A stretch of 64,000 bases of DNA from NCBI RefSeq assembly GCF_001969855.1, contig NZ_MRBL01000006.1, forward strand, positions 62,001 to 126,000, read 5' to 3'. Both the position numbers and the translations under genes were made by a program. Of this stretch, positions 17,881-26,445 are shown one piece after another; within the stretch, counting starts at the first letter, position 1; each line of letters opens with the position of its first letter. The notes under the pieces were generated by a model. The model did not search any database and was not told the DNA's origin. It saw only the letters and a program-made list of their open reading frames with translations. The stretch comes from Bacillus haynesii. Lineage in GTDB: Bacteria; Bacillota; Bacilli; Bacillales; Bacillaceae.

Positions 17881-18573
17881 ATGGATTGGCATATTGAAAC
17901 AGAAACGTTGTTGAAGCTTGGAATCGCAACATTAATCGGAATGGTCATCGGTCTCGAAAGGGAGCTGAAAAACAAGCCGCTCGGCTTAAAAACGTGCATC
18001 GTGATTGCGATCAGTTCCTGTGTTCTGACAATGATCAGCATTGATGCGGCATACCATTTTCCAAAGTCAAACAGAATCATGATGGACCCTTTGCGGCTTC
18101 CCGCACAAATCATATCAGGGATCGGCTTTATCGGAGCGGGCGTGATTTTACGAAAAAGCAACGACGTCATTTCCGGCCTGACCACTTCAGCGATGATCTG
18201 GGGAGCGGCCGGCCTCGGCGTCGCCATCGGAGCAGGCTTTTATAAAGAAGCATTTGTCAGTCTGATTTTCATTTTGATCAGCGTCGAGTTTTTGCCGTGG
18301 ATCGTCGGCAAAATCGGTCCGAACCGCCTGCAGGAAAAAGAAATCCGCGTCCGCATGTCGCTGAATGACAAGGATAAACTGACGGATATCCTTAAGGAAA
18401 TGAAAGCGAAAAAAATCCGGATTCATTCTGTCCGGATCGATGATATGCGCGATAATGAATTTCCGATCATGGAGACGAAAATCATGGTTCATAAGAAACG
18501 GTATGTCACTGATGTCTATTACGATATCAAAGCGATCGACGGCGTCGTCGGCGTAAAATGCGATACGCTGTAA
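17881..18573 (+). CDS. sapB: MgtC/SapB-family membrane protein
   Basis: Integral membrane protein of the MgtC/SapB family; B. subtilis SapB mutations affect alkaline phosphatase expression, and the biochemical role is unclear. Four to five N-terminal helices contain the signature GMVIGLERELKNKPLGLKT at about 20-38 and GIGFIGAGVILR at about 78-89. A cytosolic ACT-like C-terminal domain follows from about 150. The second ATG (17881) is preferred because it lies nine bases after GGAG; the ATG at 17875 is only three bases away. The gene converges on the yhf-type operon. Confidence 0.85.
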   Translation: MDWHIETETLLKLGIATLIGMVIGLERELKNKPLGLKTCIVIAISSCVLTMISIDAAYHFPKSNRIMMDPLRLPAQIISGIGFIGAGVILRKSNDVISGLTTSAMIWGAAGLGVAIGAGFYKEAFVSLIFILISVEFLPWIVGKIGPNRLQEKEIRVRMSLNDKDKLTDILKEMKAKKIRIHSVRIDDMRDNEFPIMETKIMVHKKRYVTDVYYDIKAIDGVVGVKCDTL

Positions 18574-18589
18574 ACGCAAGCTTGATTCA

Positions 18590-18626
18590 AAAGAAGCAGC
18601 CGAAAAAAAGGCTGCTTTTTCTTTTA
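18590..18626 (+). terminator. Terminator of sapB, left copy of the camS-end repeat
   Basis: AAGAAGCAGCC and GGCTGCTTTTTCTTT pair around an A-rich loop. The core is identical to the camS terminator at 27533-27563 in the same orientation, differing only in loop length and tail. Confidence 0.85.
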
Positions 18627-18690
18627 TGAATCATCTTTTTTAGGATGATGGCTTCCTCTTGCCTAGAGATTAAATCATTATCATCCATAC
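18627..18690 (-). pseudogene. Remnant of the camS 3' end
   Basis: Read on the minus strand this stretch encodes EAIILKK, matching EAVILKK near the end of intact camS, preceded by a G-K/Q pair in the same relative position. About 37 bases of the camS end are then deleted before the terminator. Together with 18590-18626 it forms an imperfect direct repeat with 27533-27640 around the yhf-type operon. Nothing else is recognisable up to 18882. Confidence 0.55.
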
Positions 18691-18882
18691 TCTCCTTTTC
18701 CACTGTTCGAGTAAACAATACGAGGGCAATCAAAACCTGTATATGAAGTCCTTATCAACAGGATGGAATTTTTTGCTATATTAAGTCGTTTTTTACTGAT
18801 TGATCACTAGAGAATATCTTGAGGCAATGCCTTGTGTAAATTTTTAAAATGTAGTCTACCATTTTGTCAGTCATTCAATTCA

Positions 18883-19608
18883 TTAAATTTTATTTAAGGC
18901 TGCGTCATCTGCCATCACCATCACATCTTTATGTTCCCTTAAAATTGAAGCAGGGAACTCTTGGGAGACACGGGTGCTGTTCAGCAGCCGTGCCAAAGCT
19001 TCAGATTTTTCATTTCCAGATACGAGCAGAAGGATCCGCTTACTTTCCATTATTGTTTCAATGCCCATGGTCAATGCCTTTGTCGGTACTTCGTCCAAGG
19101 AACGAAAGAACCGGGAATTTGCCTGTCGGGTTGATTTATCCAAATCAACGATATGGGTTCTGCTTTTAAAGCTTGTCCCCGGTTCATTAAAACCGATATG
19201 ACCATTCAATCCCATCCCTAATATTTGTATGTCAATTGCTTTTTCAGAAACAAGTCTGTCGTAGCTGATACATTCTTGTTCCAAATCTTCCGCCATCCCA
19301 TTTGGGATATTGATATTCCTTTGACTAATATCCAGATGTTTGAACAAATTTTCATTCATATAATAATGGTAGCTGTTTTTATTTTCTTTAGCCAGTCCAA
19401 CGTACTCGTCTAAATTAAAAGCAGTAACATTCTTAAATGAAATTTCCTTTTGCCGATACTTTTTTATCAGGCATTTATATAAACCAAGCGGTGTCGAACC
19501 TGTTGCAAAACCGATAACAGGATTTTTTGAATTGTTCATAAGCTCGGCCATTAGATCCGCCGATTTTTCACTCATTTCTTCATAACCTGATACATGAATA
19601 ATTTTCAC
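18883..19608 (-). CDS. NagB-family aminosugar-6-phosphate deaminase/isomerase
   Basis: Predicted enzyme of the glucosamine-6-phosphate deaminase family, which turns an amino-sugar phosphate into a keto-sugar phosphate plus ammonia. 241 residues; visible motifs are GFATGSTPLGLY near 32-43, NLDEYVGL near 65-72 and GLNGHIGFNEPG near 135-146. The GTG start at 19608 follows AAAGGAG eight bases upstream, and the protein then aligns with the family N-terminus. It is the last gene of the yhf-type operon, 126 bases after yhfX. The E. coli yhf cluster has no nagB, so its true substrate may be specific to this pathway and not glucosamine-6-phosphate. Confidence 0.82.
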   Translation of the reverse strand: MKIIHVSGYEEMSEKSADLMAELMNNSKNPVIGFATGSTPLGLYKCLIKKYRQKEISFKNVTAFNLDEYVGLAKENKNSYHYYMNENLFKHLDISQRNINIPNGMAEDLEQECISYDRLVSEKAIDIQILGMGLNGHIGFNEPGTSFKSRTHIVDLDKSTRQANSRFFRSLDEVPTKALTMGIETIMESKRILLLVSGNEKSEALARLLNSTRVSQEFPASILREHKDVMVMADDAALNKI

Positions 19609-19734
19609 GTCGTTCTCCTTTCCACAAAATAAAATGTCCAAGACTGACTCCTGTATTAAACTGCACTGCAAAAAGGCCAAGCATCTTCGCTATACCTCAG
19701 TAAAACAATCCATATTTCAGGCACGAACGATCAT

Positions 19735-20886
19735 TCACTCGATTTTATTTCCTTTAGAATCAAATACACCGATAAGTTTAGGATCTTCAGAAATGTTTTT
19801 TAAGATTGCTATATGTGCATTCGTAACAAAGACTTGTGTACGAAAAGCAAATATTGCCGTATCGCCGACTTTCGCGTCAACTGTGTTTAATGAACCATAA
19901 TAATCAATATGATCAGATGACATTTCAATAGCTTGAACCTTCTTAAGATGATCTTTGTCTGTTCCAACGAGCGCCGCTTCCATATGCGAACGCGGATAGA
20001 ACCCACCTCCGAAAACATAAGCATGATGATTAGATTTGTGGGATACTTCAGTTACATATACCATCGCAGGTCTTTCTGCGAGTTTTTTCGTTGCATGAAT
20101 GGGTGTCGTTCCAATTAAAGCATGGCCGGGTTCGCCTTGAGTTGCGCCATTTTCCTTCAACAATTGCATTGTTGCACAAGATGTTGCACTTGGCATATTC
20201 ATCTCAAGCTTTTTATACCCTCTTTCCATTAAAAACGATTTTACGGTTTGCATGGATGTTACATTCAGAGTAACTGATGGAAGACCGCCTTGGATCAATA
20301 TGCAAGGAAAGCTTGTTAAACCAGCAATTTCAAGTCCTTCTAATTGTTCAATCGATTCGATATCCTTAACGATTTGTTCGTAAGTGAACCCTCCCTCTTG
20401 ACCTTTGTATATATAATCCTCTTTGTTTGCGATACGTAAAAACACTTTTTGTTTTCTTCCCATTTCCTTAGCGACTCTACTAATGTTTTGAGCATTTTCA
20501 AGACTGAAAACCGTAACATAATCAGGATGAAGCTCCAATATAGCCGGTATCATATGAATAGGTATTTGAACAAGATGTCCGACATGCCCAATCTTAATTC
20601 CGTTTTGGCTTAGTGTGATTGCCTCCCACGGGTCTACAGCAACCGCTTTGCCGATTCCGCTTTCGGCGATAGCTTGTGCAACCAACGGATTACGGCCAAA
20701 TTGCTTTGTCATAAAAAATAATTCAATATCCTGTTTTCTGGCTTTTTCACCTAAAACTTTTGCGTTTTTCTTGACGGTGTCCAAGTCTAATACATAAGTG
20801 TTAGGTGAAATGATTCCCTGCTGATGAAAATCCAATGCAGCTTCTATTAATTTTTTATTATATTTTAATGTAGATTCCAAAAACAT
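19735..20886 (-). CDS. yhfX: YhfX-like PLP-dependent alanine racemase-family protein
   Basis: Fold-type III PLP enzyme resembling the alanine racemase N-terminal barrel. Lys61 in FFMTKQFGRNP is the expected Schiff-base lysine. The pattern VGHLVQIP, GLTSFPC, EPGHALIGT and FGGGFYPRSH follows that of E. coli YhfX along the whole 383 residues. No activity is established for the family as far as I know. A racemase or epimerase acting on an amino acid moiety is an inference. The start codon overlaps the stop of yhfW (TGATG), with GAGGAG upstream, so the two are translationally coupled. Confidence 0.85.
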   Translation of the reverse strand: MFLESTLKYNKKLIEAALDFHQQGIISPNTYVLDLDTVKKNAKVLGEKARKQDIELFFMTKQFGRNPLVAQAIAESGIGKAVAVDPWEAITLSQNGIKIGHVGHLVQIPIHMIPAILELHPDYVTVFSLENAQNISRVAKEMGRKQKVFLRIANKEDYIYKGQEGGFTYEQIVKDIESIEQLEGLEIAGLTSFPCILIQGGLPSVTLNVTSMQTVKSFLMERGYKKLEMNMPSATSCATMQLLKENGATQGEPGHALIGTTPIHATKKLAERPAMVYVTEVSHKSNHHAYVFGGGFYPRSHMEAALVGTDKDHLKKVQAIEMSSDHIDYYGSLNTVDAKVGDTAIFAFRTQVFVTNAHIAILKNISEDPKLIGVFDSKGNKIE

Positions 20887-22112
20887 CAGTCTGTCTCCTC
20901 TTTTCCTTTTTGCATTAAATGAAGGAATGAACTGCCGTTTTCAGTATTGCAAAGCCCTAGATAATCAGCAGAAGTTGCAGCAATGTCGGATAGCGTTTTT
21001 CTTTCCCCGATATTAACGGGGGATAACTTTTTATGATAAGCCAGCAAATACGTTTTTTCCCGTGTGTGTTGGTTATGGCCGATCGTAGGATCATTCCCGT
21101 GATCTGCACTAATCATCAGCAGATCCTGATCTGTCATTTTCCGGAGAATTTCCGGCAAATATTGATCTACCATTTCAATCCGATTCGCATAACGCACGGG
21201 ATTCTGTGCATGTCCGGCTAAATCGGTTTCTTGTACTGTGGCAGCAATCACGCCTTTTGTGACACGGTCCATCTCCTGTATAATATCCATCATGACTTGT
21301 TCTGTATCTACACCCGGAAATCTATTTGCACCTTCACAATAAATGATGTCCTGCATTTTTCCGATAAGAGAGACTTCCATTCCCCTATTTTTCGCCAATG
21401 TCGGCAACTGATTTTCAGGAGAGATACCAAAACCTAAGTGACGAACTTGATATCCTTGCTTGTATACATTAGATTTAGGCGAATTCACCCCTACTAATCC
21501 GTCTTCTCTTTTTTCAACTGACCTCTGCAAGTGTTCAGGTGTTACGCTTTCTCCTCCAAGAACAATCACGCGATTTACTTTAACATGATGACGGACGCAT
21601 CTTCCTATTTTCAATACTTCATCAAACGGAATATAATCCAGCGGAGCGCTTACATTATAAATTTGCCCGTAATCTGTTTCGATATTATCAGCCACGACCA
21701 CTAAATCGTTTACCAATAGATACGGCAAATCTGAATTTGGTATGTTAACTTTATAACCTTGATCTTCTAAAGCGAGTTTAACATGATTGATATGTTCTAT
21801 AAAAGGAGCTAAATATGTCTTTTTAGGCTTTGTTCCCATGATTTCATTATGACCTTCAAAACTGTCTGCTCCTTGATGCATCAGATTCAAAACACCATGG
21901 CTGGCAATATGATCTATATTTTTCAATTTAGGATGGTGCAAAATTTTATTAATACCCAGTTTTTCGAGATTCGGAATGTTTAAAGAAGGCACCGTATCAA
22001 TTATGTGATAGAAAGTATTGGCGCCAACATCTAAAGGATGATAATCGCTTGCATCTTCCATATAACCGACACCTAAGCTGTCTAATATTATGATAATGAC
22101 TCTTTTATTCAT
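20886..22112 (-). CDS. yhfW: YhfW-like phosphopentomutase-family protein
   Basis: Member of the alkaline-phosphatase-superfamily phosphomutases (phosphopentomutase-like), 408 residues. Metal ligands are visible in LDSLGVG at 10-16 and near the end in ADHGNDPTIGHNQHTRE. The TTTGH region carrying the phosphate-accepting threonine in true phosphopentomutases is replaced by SFEGH at 84-88, as expected for YhfW rather than DeoB, so the reaction may differ. The ATG at 22112 is chosen because it lies nine bases after GGGG. The start overlaps the yhfS stop, and its own stop overlaps the yhfX start. Confidence 0.85.
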   Translation of the reverse strand: MNKRVIIIILDSLGVGYMEDASDYHPLDVGANTFYHIIDTVPSLNIPNLEKLGINKILHHPKLKNIDHIASHGVLNLMHQGADSFEGHNEIMGTKPKKTYLAPFIEHINHVKLALEDQGYKVNIPNSDLPYLLVNDLVVVADNIETDYGQIYNVSAPLDYIPFDEVLKIGRCVRHHVKVNRVIVLGGESVTPEHLQRSVEKREDGLVGVNSPKSNVYKQGYQVRHLGFGISPENQLPTLAKNRGMEVSLIGKMQDIIYCEGANRFPGVDTEQVMMDIIQEMDRVTKGVIAATVQETDLAGHAQNPVRYANRIEMVDQYLPEILRKMTDQDLLMISADHGNDPTIGHNQHTREKTYLLAYHKKLSPVNIGERKTLSDIAATSADYLGLCNTENGSSFLHLMQKGKEETD

Positions 22113-23253
22113 ATATATCATCCCCTTTTGAAGGATTTACACTAAGATTTTCAATTGCTCGATGAACGGATATGTTTAGAATTCTTAAAATGGTCTCAGG
22201 GCCGCTTCTTAATGGGTTAATGCGTATCATTTTTTTGGCCAGTGATGGATCTGCAGATAAAAAAGTGCCAGACACTCTATAAAACATCGGTGCAAACTCG
22301 TATTTTGATTCAGCACCTACCGGATGGGGTGCTGCTCCCAATTCATTAGCATGATGTAGCACTTTTTCGGCAATTGGTTTAACAAACTCTACAAGTAAGA
22401 CTTTTGATTGTGCATTTGCCAAATAAGCCTTTTTAACACCCTTAATGGCTCCATTATTAAGCGAGTGTACCAACTGATCATTGACACTTGCTTGTATTGC
22501 CAGCATAACCGGAGCATATATCAGACCCCTTAATGCTTCTAAAGCTTCATAACCTTGAACCTGACTTCCGCCTGAATAGTTTAATTTTTCTATTTTTTCT
22601 ATCAAATCATTTTTGCCTAAAATGACTCCAATACCTTCCGGACCTAATAGCTTGAACAATGAAAAGGTGGACAAATCGGCTTTGACTTGTGCTCCAATCT
22701 TTTCCGCTTTCATCGCAGCATAGTTGTCATCCGTAATAATGACTAGATCAGAATGAATGGAACGTATTTTTTTTATCGTTTCAGCCAAATCATAATGGTC
22801 TTCTATTTTTTGCCTTGTATGCTGAATTAATACACCTTTTAACTTCGGGTGTTTGAGGATGGCGTCTTTTATTTGTTCAGAATCATGAAAATCCGTGTAT
22901 ATTGGCAAGATCCCCATCGACTCTAACGTTGTTTTGCTTGTTGGATATATCGGTGCATCATGGACAAGAATCTCGTCACCTGGCTTTAAAAAGCTCATAA
23001 AACCAAACCTCAATGCCCCTGTTCCTGCACCACGAACTAACATTGCTTTCTCTGTGCCAAAGAAATCAGCTAGTGTCTCTTCTATTTTTTTTGTGAACCG
23101 CGGTTTATTGATTCCTTTTACAACGCCTAAATCGCCAAGTGAAAGCAATTCTTCTCCTCGAAAATGTCTTGTCATGACATCAACCAACTTAAATTGTCTA
23201 TACATGGCTTCTTCAATAGATAGGCTATCTAGAGGATAAGTTTCCATGCTCAT
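22105..23253 (-). CDS. yhfS: YhfS-like PLP-dependent aminotransferase/lyase
   Basis: Fold-type I PLP protein of the Cys/Met-metabolism and aminotransferase-like group, 382 residues. Lys201 in STFSLFKLLGPEGIGV is the expected PLP lysine; TDDNYAAMK at about 174-182 carries the cofactor aspartate. The blocks GAGTGALR, SGGSQVQGYEALEALRGL and NPLRSGPETILRIL follow E. coli YhfS. No reaction is established. The gene overlaps the php stop by four bases and has GGGGAG before its ATG. Confidence 0.85.
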   Translation of the reverse strand: MSMETYPLDSLSIEEAMYRQFKLVDVMTRHFRGEELLSLGDLGVVKGINKPRFTKKIEETLADFFGTEKAMLVRGAGTGALRFGFMSFLKPGDEILVHDAPIYPTSKTTLESMGILPIYTDFHDSEQIKDAILKHPKLKGVLIQHTRQKIEDHYDLAETIKKIRSIHSDLVIITDDNYAAMKAEKIGAQVKADLSTFSLFKLLGPEGIGVILGKNDLIEKIEKLNYSGGSQVQGYEALEALRGLIYAPVMLAIQASVNDQLVHSLNNGAIKGVKKAYLANAQSKVLLVEFVKPIAEKVLHHANELGAAPHPVGAESKYEFAPMFYRVSGTFLSADPSLAKKMIRINPLRSGPETILRILNISVHRAIENLSVNPSKGDDIYE

Positions 23254-24134
23254 TCAGTCTCCCCTTTCATAAAAGCGCGAGGATTTTTAATCAACATCTT
23301 ATCAATTGATTCACCAGTTATTCCATAGGTTTGCAAGAGAGGGATAAACGTGTCTATCAAATATGAATAGCCCACCCCGCCTTTATATACCAGATGTGAT
23401 TTTCTTGTGATATCCATAGACAGAAGAACCTTGTCTATATACCCTTTATCCTGTATTTTTTTCAATATTTCTGCCCGAACACGATCAGGCATATAATTTT
23501 CTTTACCTACTGTATCGAATTCTACATATACACCTTCTCTCAGCATTTTCAATATATAATCGGCATCTCCAGATAAATCAACATGCCCTATCACCACTCG
23601 GTTTAAATCAACTTCATGTTTTTTGAAAAATTCTACTTGTTCATGTCCCAGTGTTCCTATGGAAGTATGGGTTGATATTGGTTTTTTTGTTTGCTTATGT
23701 GCCACAACAACCGCTTCAAATACTTTTTGTTCGGTTTCCGTCCATTCATTGTAACTTGTTCCAATTTCACCGATGATCTCGGCCTTAGCATCTGTTCCTC
23801 TAATTCCTTCAACAATCTCCAGTATCATTCTTTCTGCCAACTTTTCTTTCGATTCACGAAACACATGGATCGGGTAAAAAGAATCTTGGTAGAAACCAGT
23901 TGCAAAGACAATATTAATGCCTGTCTCTTTTGCAACTTTTTGGACGTATGTAATATTTCTCCCCATTCCAATATTCGTGACATCAACAATATTGCGTACG
24001 CCCTTTTCGTATAAACTTTTAAATTCTCTAACGGTTTCAGGAAATACATCCAACTTACAATCCTCATTGTTTTTTACTTCGGAAAGGTCTATCGTTGTAT
24101 GTTCATGCATATAGGTCATTCCGTCTTTCAACAT
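23250..24134 (-). CDS. php: Phosphotriesterase-homology protein (Php/YhfV-like)
   Basis: Metal-dependent amidohydrolase-superfamily protein, 294 residues. Metal ligands are visible: His10 and His12 in MHEHTTIDLS, a glutamate in GEIGTS (in place of the carboxylated lysine of phosphotriesterase), the histidines of STHTS and GHVDL, and the aspartate of SMDITRK. Php-type proteins are not true organophosphate hydrolases; lactone or ester hydrolysis is likely for the group. The ATG at 24134 has a GAGGGGAAG site and leaves a 26-base gap after yhfT. Part of the yhf-type operon. Confidence 0.87.
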   Translation of the reverse strand: MLKDGMTYMHEHTTIDLSEVKNNEDCKLDVFPETVREFKSLYEKGVRNIVDVTNIGMGRNITYVQKVAKETGINIVFATGFYQDSFYPIHVFRESKEKLAERMILEIVEGIRGTDAKAEIIGEIGTSYNEWTETEQKVFEAVVVAHKQTKKPISTHTSIGTLGHEQVEFFKKHEVDLNRVVIGHVDLSGDADYILKMLREGVYVEFDTVGKENYMPDRVRAEILKKIQDKGYIDKVLLSMDITRKSHLVYKGGVGYSYLIDTFIPLLQTYGITGESIDKMLIKNPRAFMKGETE

Positions 24135-24160
24135 TCGGAAACTTCCCCTCTTTCGATGAT

Positions 24161-25462
24161 TTAGCCAACCTGCCATAAACCGACGGCATAGAGGAGATTA
24201 GCAATAATCCCCAACAATATAACGGCAATAGGGCCGACAGCCAATTCAACAAGTGGTTTTGATGCTATTCGGTTTATTAAATAAAATCCAATCACCCAGA
24301 AGAAGCCAATACCGGGAGCAATTTTTTCCCCTGCCATCGCACTGCCAATCAATATAGCCATTCCTAGAACATCTGACAGCGAAGTGCGGATATGCTCCCC
24401 CATCTCCCTTACACCAGGCAGTTTGTCCATGCTTTTTGATACAGCGGATAATGATATGACCTCTAAATACATGACTAAAAAGCCCAACAGAAATGCTAAA
24501 ATCGGTATATCCCTGAAAATAAGACCGATTGCAAATACTAGTGTGGTACCAGCTAAACCATAAACTCCTGTTACGATCGCAGTTGAAAAAACTAAAGGGA
24601 TGAAGCCAATTCCGCGTGCAAATGTAGCGATTGCCGCCTCTGTGTAAAGCTCTTTATTAATCAATGCTTGAGGCATTGCATCCACGGCTAAAATCAGCAT
24701 GGATGATGTTAAAGAAACAAGTCCTCCCATAAGAGCTAATAACCAGCGGTTTTTCTTAATTCGATTTACACGCTCATTAAATATATTCACTAAATTTGCA
24801 TTAGTAGATTCATTTCCACCTCTAATTCTCGCTGCATAATAAATCATCATTAACATTCCTGCTAATAAAGCCATCCCTTCAGGACTGAGCGAAATTTTAT
24901 ATCCCGCCGCTTGAAATGTTCCAAACTTTTCGAATAAAAGAAGAGAGGCCAAAGTTACGATTGCAGTGACGGCGGCTTTTTTTAAACCGTGCTGATATCC
25001 GACCGCTACAGCTGGAAATACTGTAAATGCAATAATAATAGGCTGACCAATAAGACTTAAAGAATCTATAAAATTCACGGGAAACATGCCAAATAAATCT
25101 ACTACAAATTGCAGTCCTAAAACGATTCCAATACTATAAACAGCACCAATAACTCCTGCGGTTATCATGCCTATTTTGTTTTCCGGAGTCCAAATGCCAA
25201 TAATGTCACACGCCAATAAAATACTGTGTCCAATAATGATTGTTGCTCCTATGGAAAGCGGAATACCAAACCCTATGATTAAGCCAAAACTTAATGCAAA
25301 ACTTGTTGCAGCAAGCTCCCCTCTTGTCATTCTCCCCTCAAGGTATTCGGGCATAATCGGACGCAAACCATCATTAAACACAGCTACCCCGCGATTAACT
25401 AGTATAGAACCTAGTGCTCCAACAGCAGCTATGACAAGACATTGAATTAAAGAAAGGTCCAT
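24161..25462 (-). CDS. yhfT: YhfT-like multi-pass membrane transporter
   Basis: Hydrophobic protein of 433 residues with about 11-12 predicted membrane helices, matching E. coli YhfT from the N-terminal RGVAVFNDGLRPIMPEYLEGRMTR-type loop (about residues 24-46) to the last helix. It is the only obvious transporter of the operon and so the likely importer (or exporter) of the pathway substrate. The ATG at 25462 is preferred over 25492 because GAGGTG lies nine bases before it. It is separated from yhfU by 144 bases containing a cre-like site. Confidence 0.82.
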   Translation of the reverse strand: MDLSLIQCLVIAAVGALGSILVNRGVAVFNDGLRPIMPEYLEGRMTRGELAATSFALSFGLIIGFGIPLSIGATIIIGHSILLACDIIGIWTPENKIGMITAGVIGAVYSIGIVLGLQFVVDLFGMFPVNFIDSLSLIGQPIIIAFTVFPAVAVGYQHGLKKAAVTAIVTLASLLLFEKFGTFQAAGYKISLSPEGMALLAGMLMMIYYAARIRGGNESTNANLVNIFNERVNRIKKNRWLLALMGGLVSLTSSMLILAVDAMPQALINKELYTEAAIATFARGIGFIPLVFSTAIVTGVYGLAGTTLVFAIGLIFRDIPILAFLLGFLVMYLEVISLSAVSKSMDKLPGVREMGEHIRTSLSDVLGMAILIGSAMAGEKIAPGIGFFWVIGFYLINRIASKPLVELAVGPIAVILLGIIANLLYAVGLWQVG

Positions 25463-25532
25463 TACATTATTCACCTCTATGTTTTTTCTCATCTTCTGTA
25501 CATCATGTTATCCGTGCTTCTTAAACCACTCG

Positions 25533-25546
25533 GGAAAACGCTTTCT
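25533..25546. promoter_or_regulatory. cre-like site inside the yhf-type operon
   Basis: GGAAAACGCTTTCT differs from the cre consensus only at the two outermost bases. It sits in the 144-base gap between yhfU and yhfT, where it could act as a CcpA roadblock. Confidence 0.35.
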
Positions 25547-25606
25547 TTTTCTAAAAAAATTTATACAAATGAAGCCGGTATAACAAAATATAAAGAAAAG
25601 GTTCAT

Positions 25607-25966
25607 TTATTTTAATAAATAAGGAATTAAAATGTTTAATATATTTTGTGATGTTGAAGCTGTGAAACCAAAAGCAATTTTGCCGTTTTCTACTTCCTTC
25701 TCGATCTCTTCCTTGTTTTTTATGGTACTTGGAGAAGCCAAGGTGACGCATTTATCTTTACCTAATAATGCAATTGCCATTGCAAGCGCACCACCAGATC
25801 CTGTTTCACAGGCGCCAATATAATAGTCTGCCTTATTGTTTTTCACAGCCATAACAGCGTCCAAATCACCTTTGACCAAAACTTCTACATTGCTTCCCCC
25901 AATTTCCTTAACAAGTTTTTCAATCGCTTGTTTTTTCAACTGTCCGCCTATTACAATTCTCACCAT
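25607..25966 (-). CDS. yhfU: YhfU-like DUF2620 protein
   Basis: Small cytosolic protein, 119 residues, matching E. coli YhfU (DUF2620). It has an alternating beta-alpha pattern with the conserved block ADYYIGACETGSGGALAMAIA at about 50-70 (first 20 residues ADYYIGACETGSGGALAMAI). The glycine-rich loop suggests ligand binding; the function is unknown. It lies 12 bases after yhfY. Confidence 0.8.
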   Translation of the reverse strand: MVRIVIGGQLKKQAIEKLVKEIGGSNVEVLVKGDLDAVMAVKNNKADYYIGACETGSGGALAMAIALLGKDKCVTLASPSTIKNKEEIEKEVENGKIAFGFTASTSQNILNILIPYLLK

Positions 25967-25978
25967 AATAAAACCCTC

Positions 25979-26344
25979 CTATTTATTAGATTCTATGACT
26001 TTATGAAGATGAAGATAAAAATAGGTGCGCTCACCTTCTGGAAGTTCTAAACCTGCCAGTGAATCTATAAAGTCTATCACTTCTTCTATAGCATTTTTAT
26101 ATGGTGTTTCGTACACTTCATTGATGATGGCATTTGCAGGACCTTCTTCGCTTTCTCCCCTCTCAATTCTAGTTAAAGCCATCGCCATGTGTGTCCAAAA
26201 CATTTCAGAGTCTTCGATCACCTCCTTTTTCAGCTTTTTTGATAAGAAAACAAATGTGTTCAAAGTTGTGTTGAAAGCATTTTTTGTCATCACTCGACTT
26301 GTTAGTAAAATAGACAACTTTTCTTCCAGCTGTACTTGATTCAT
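25979..26344 (-). CDS. yhfY: YhfY-like PRD-type regulatory protein
   Basis: All-helical protein of 121 residues resembling a stand-alone PTS regulation domain, as in E. coli YhfY. A conserved block lies near the middle (FWTHMAMALTRIERGE) and YFYLHLHKVIE near the end. PRD domains are usually phosphorylated by HPr or EII proteins and modulate an attached regulator; here it may act on YhfZ or another partner. It has a GGAGGGG site and an operator-like box immediately upstream. Confidence 0.75.
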   Translation of the reverse strand: MNQVQLEEKLSILLTSRVMTKNAFNTTLNTFVFLSKKLKKEVIEDSEMFWTHMAMALTRIERGESEEGPANAIINEVYETPYKNAIEEVIDFIDSLAGLELPEGERTYFYLHLHKVIESNK

Positions 26345-26355
26345 GCCATCCCCTC

Positions 26356-26376
26356 CAATATACTGTATTTAGTATT
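26356..26376. promoter_or_regulatory. Operator-like box upstream of yhfY
   Basis: Contains ATACTGTATTTAGTAT, a palindrome with ATACT/AGTAT arms. It is identical at 17 of 21 positions to the box at 27391-27411 before yhfZ, and abuts the yhfY ribosome site. Confidence 0.5.
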
Positions 26377-26445
26377 TTGGTTTAAATTTTAAATGCTAAC
26401 CCATCGCCTCATTATATTGAATGACAAGTCGGATGGGCCGGCATT

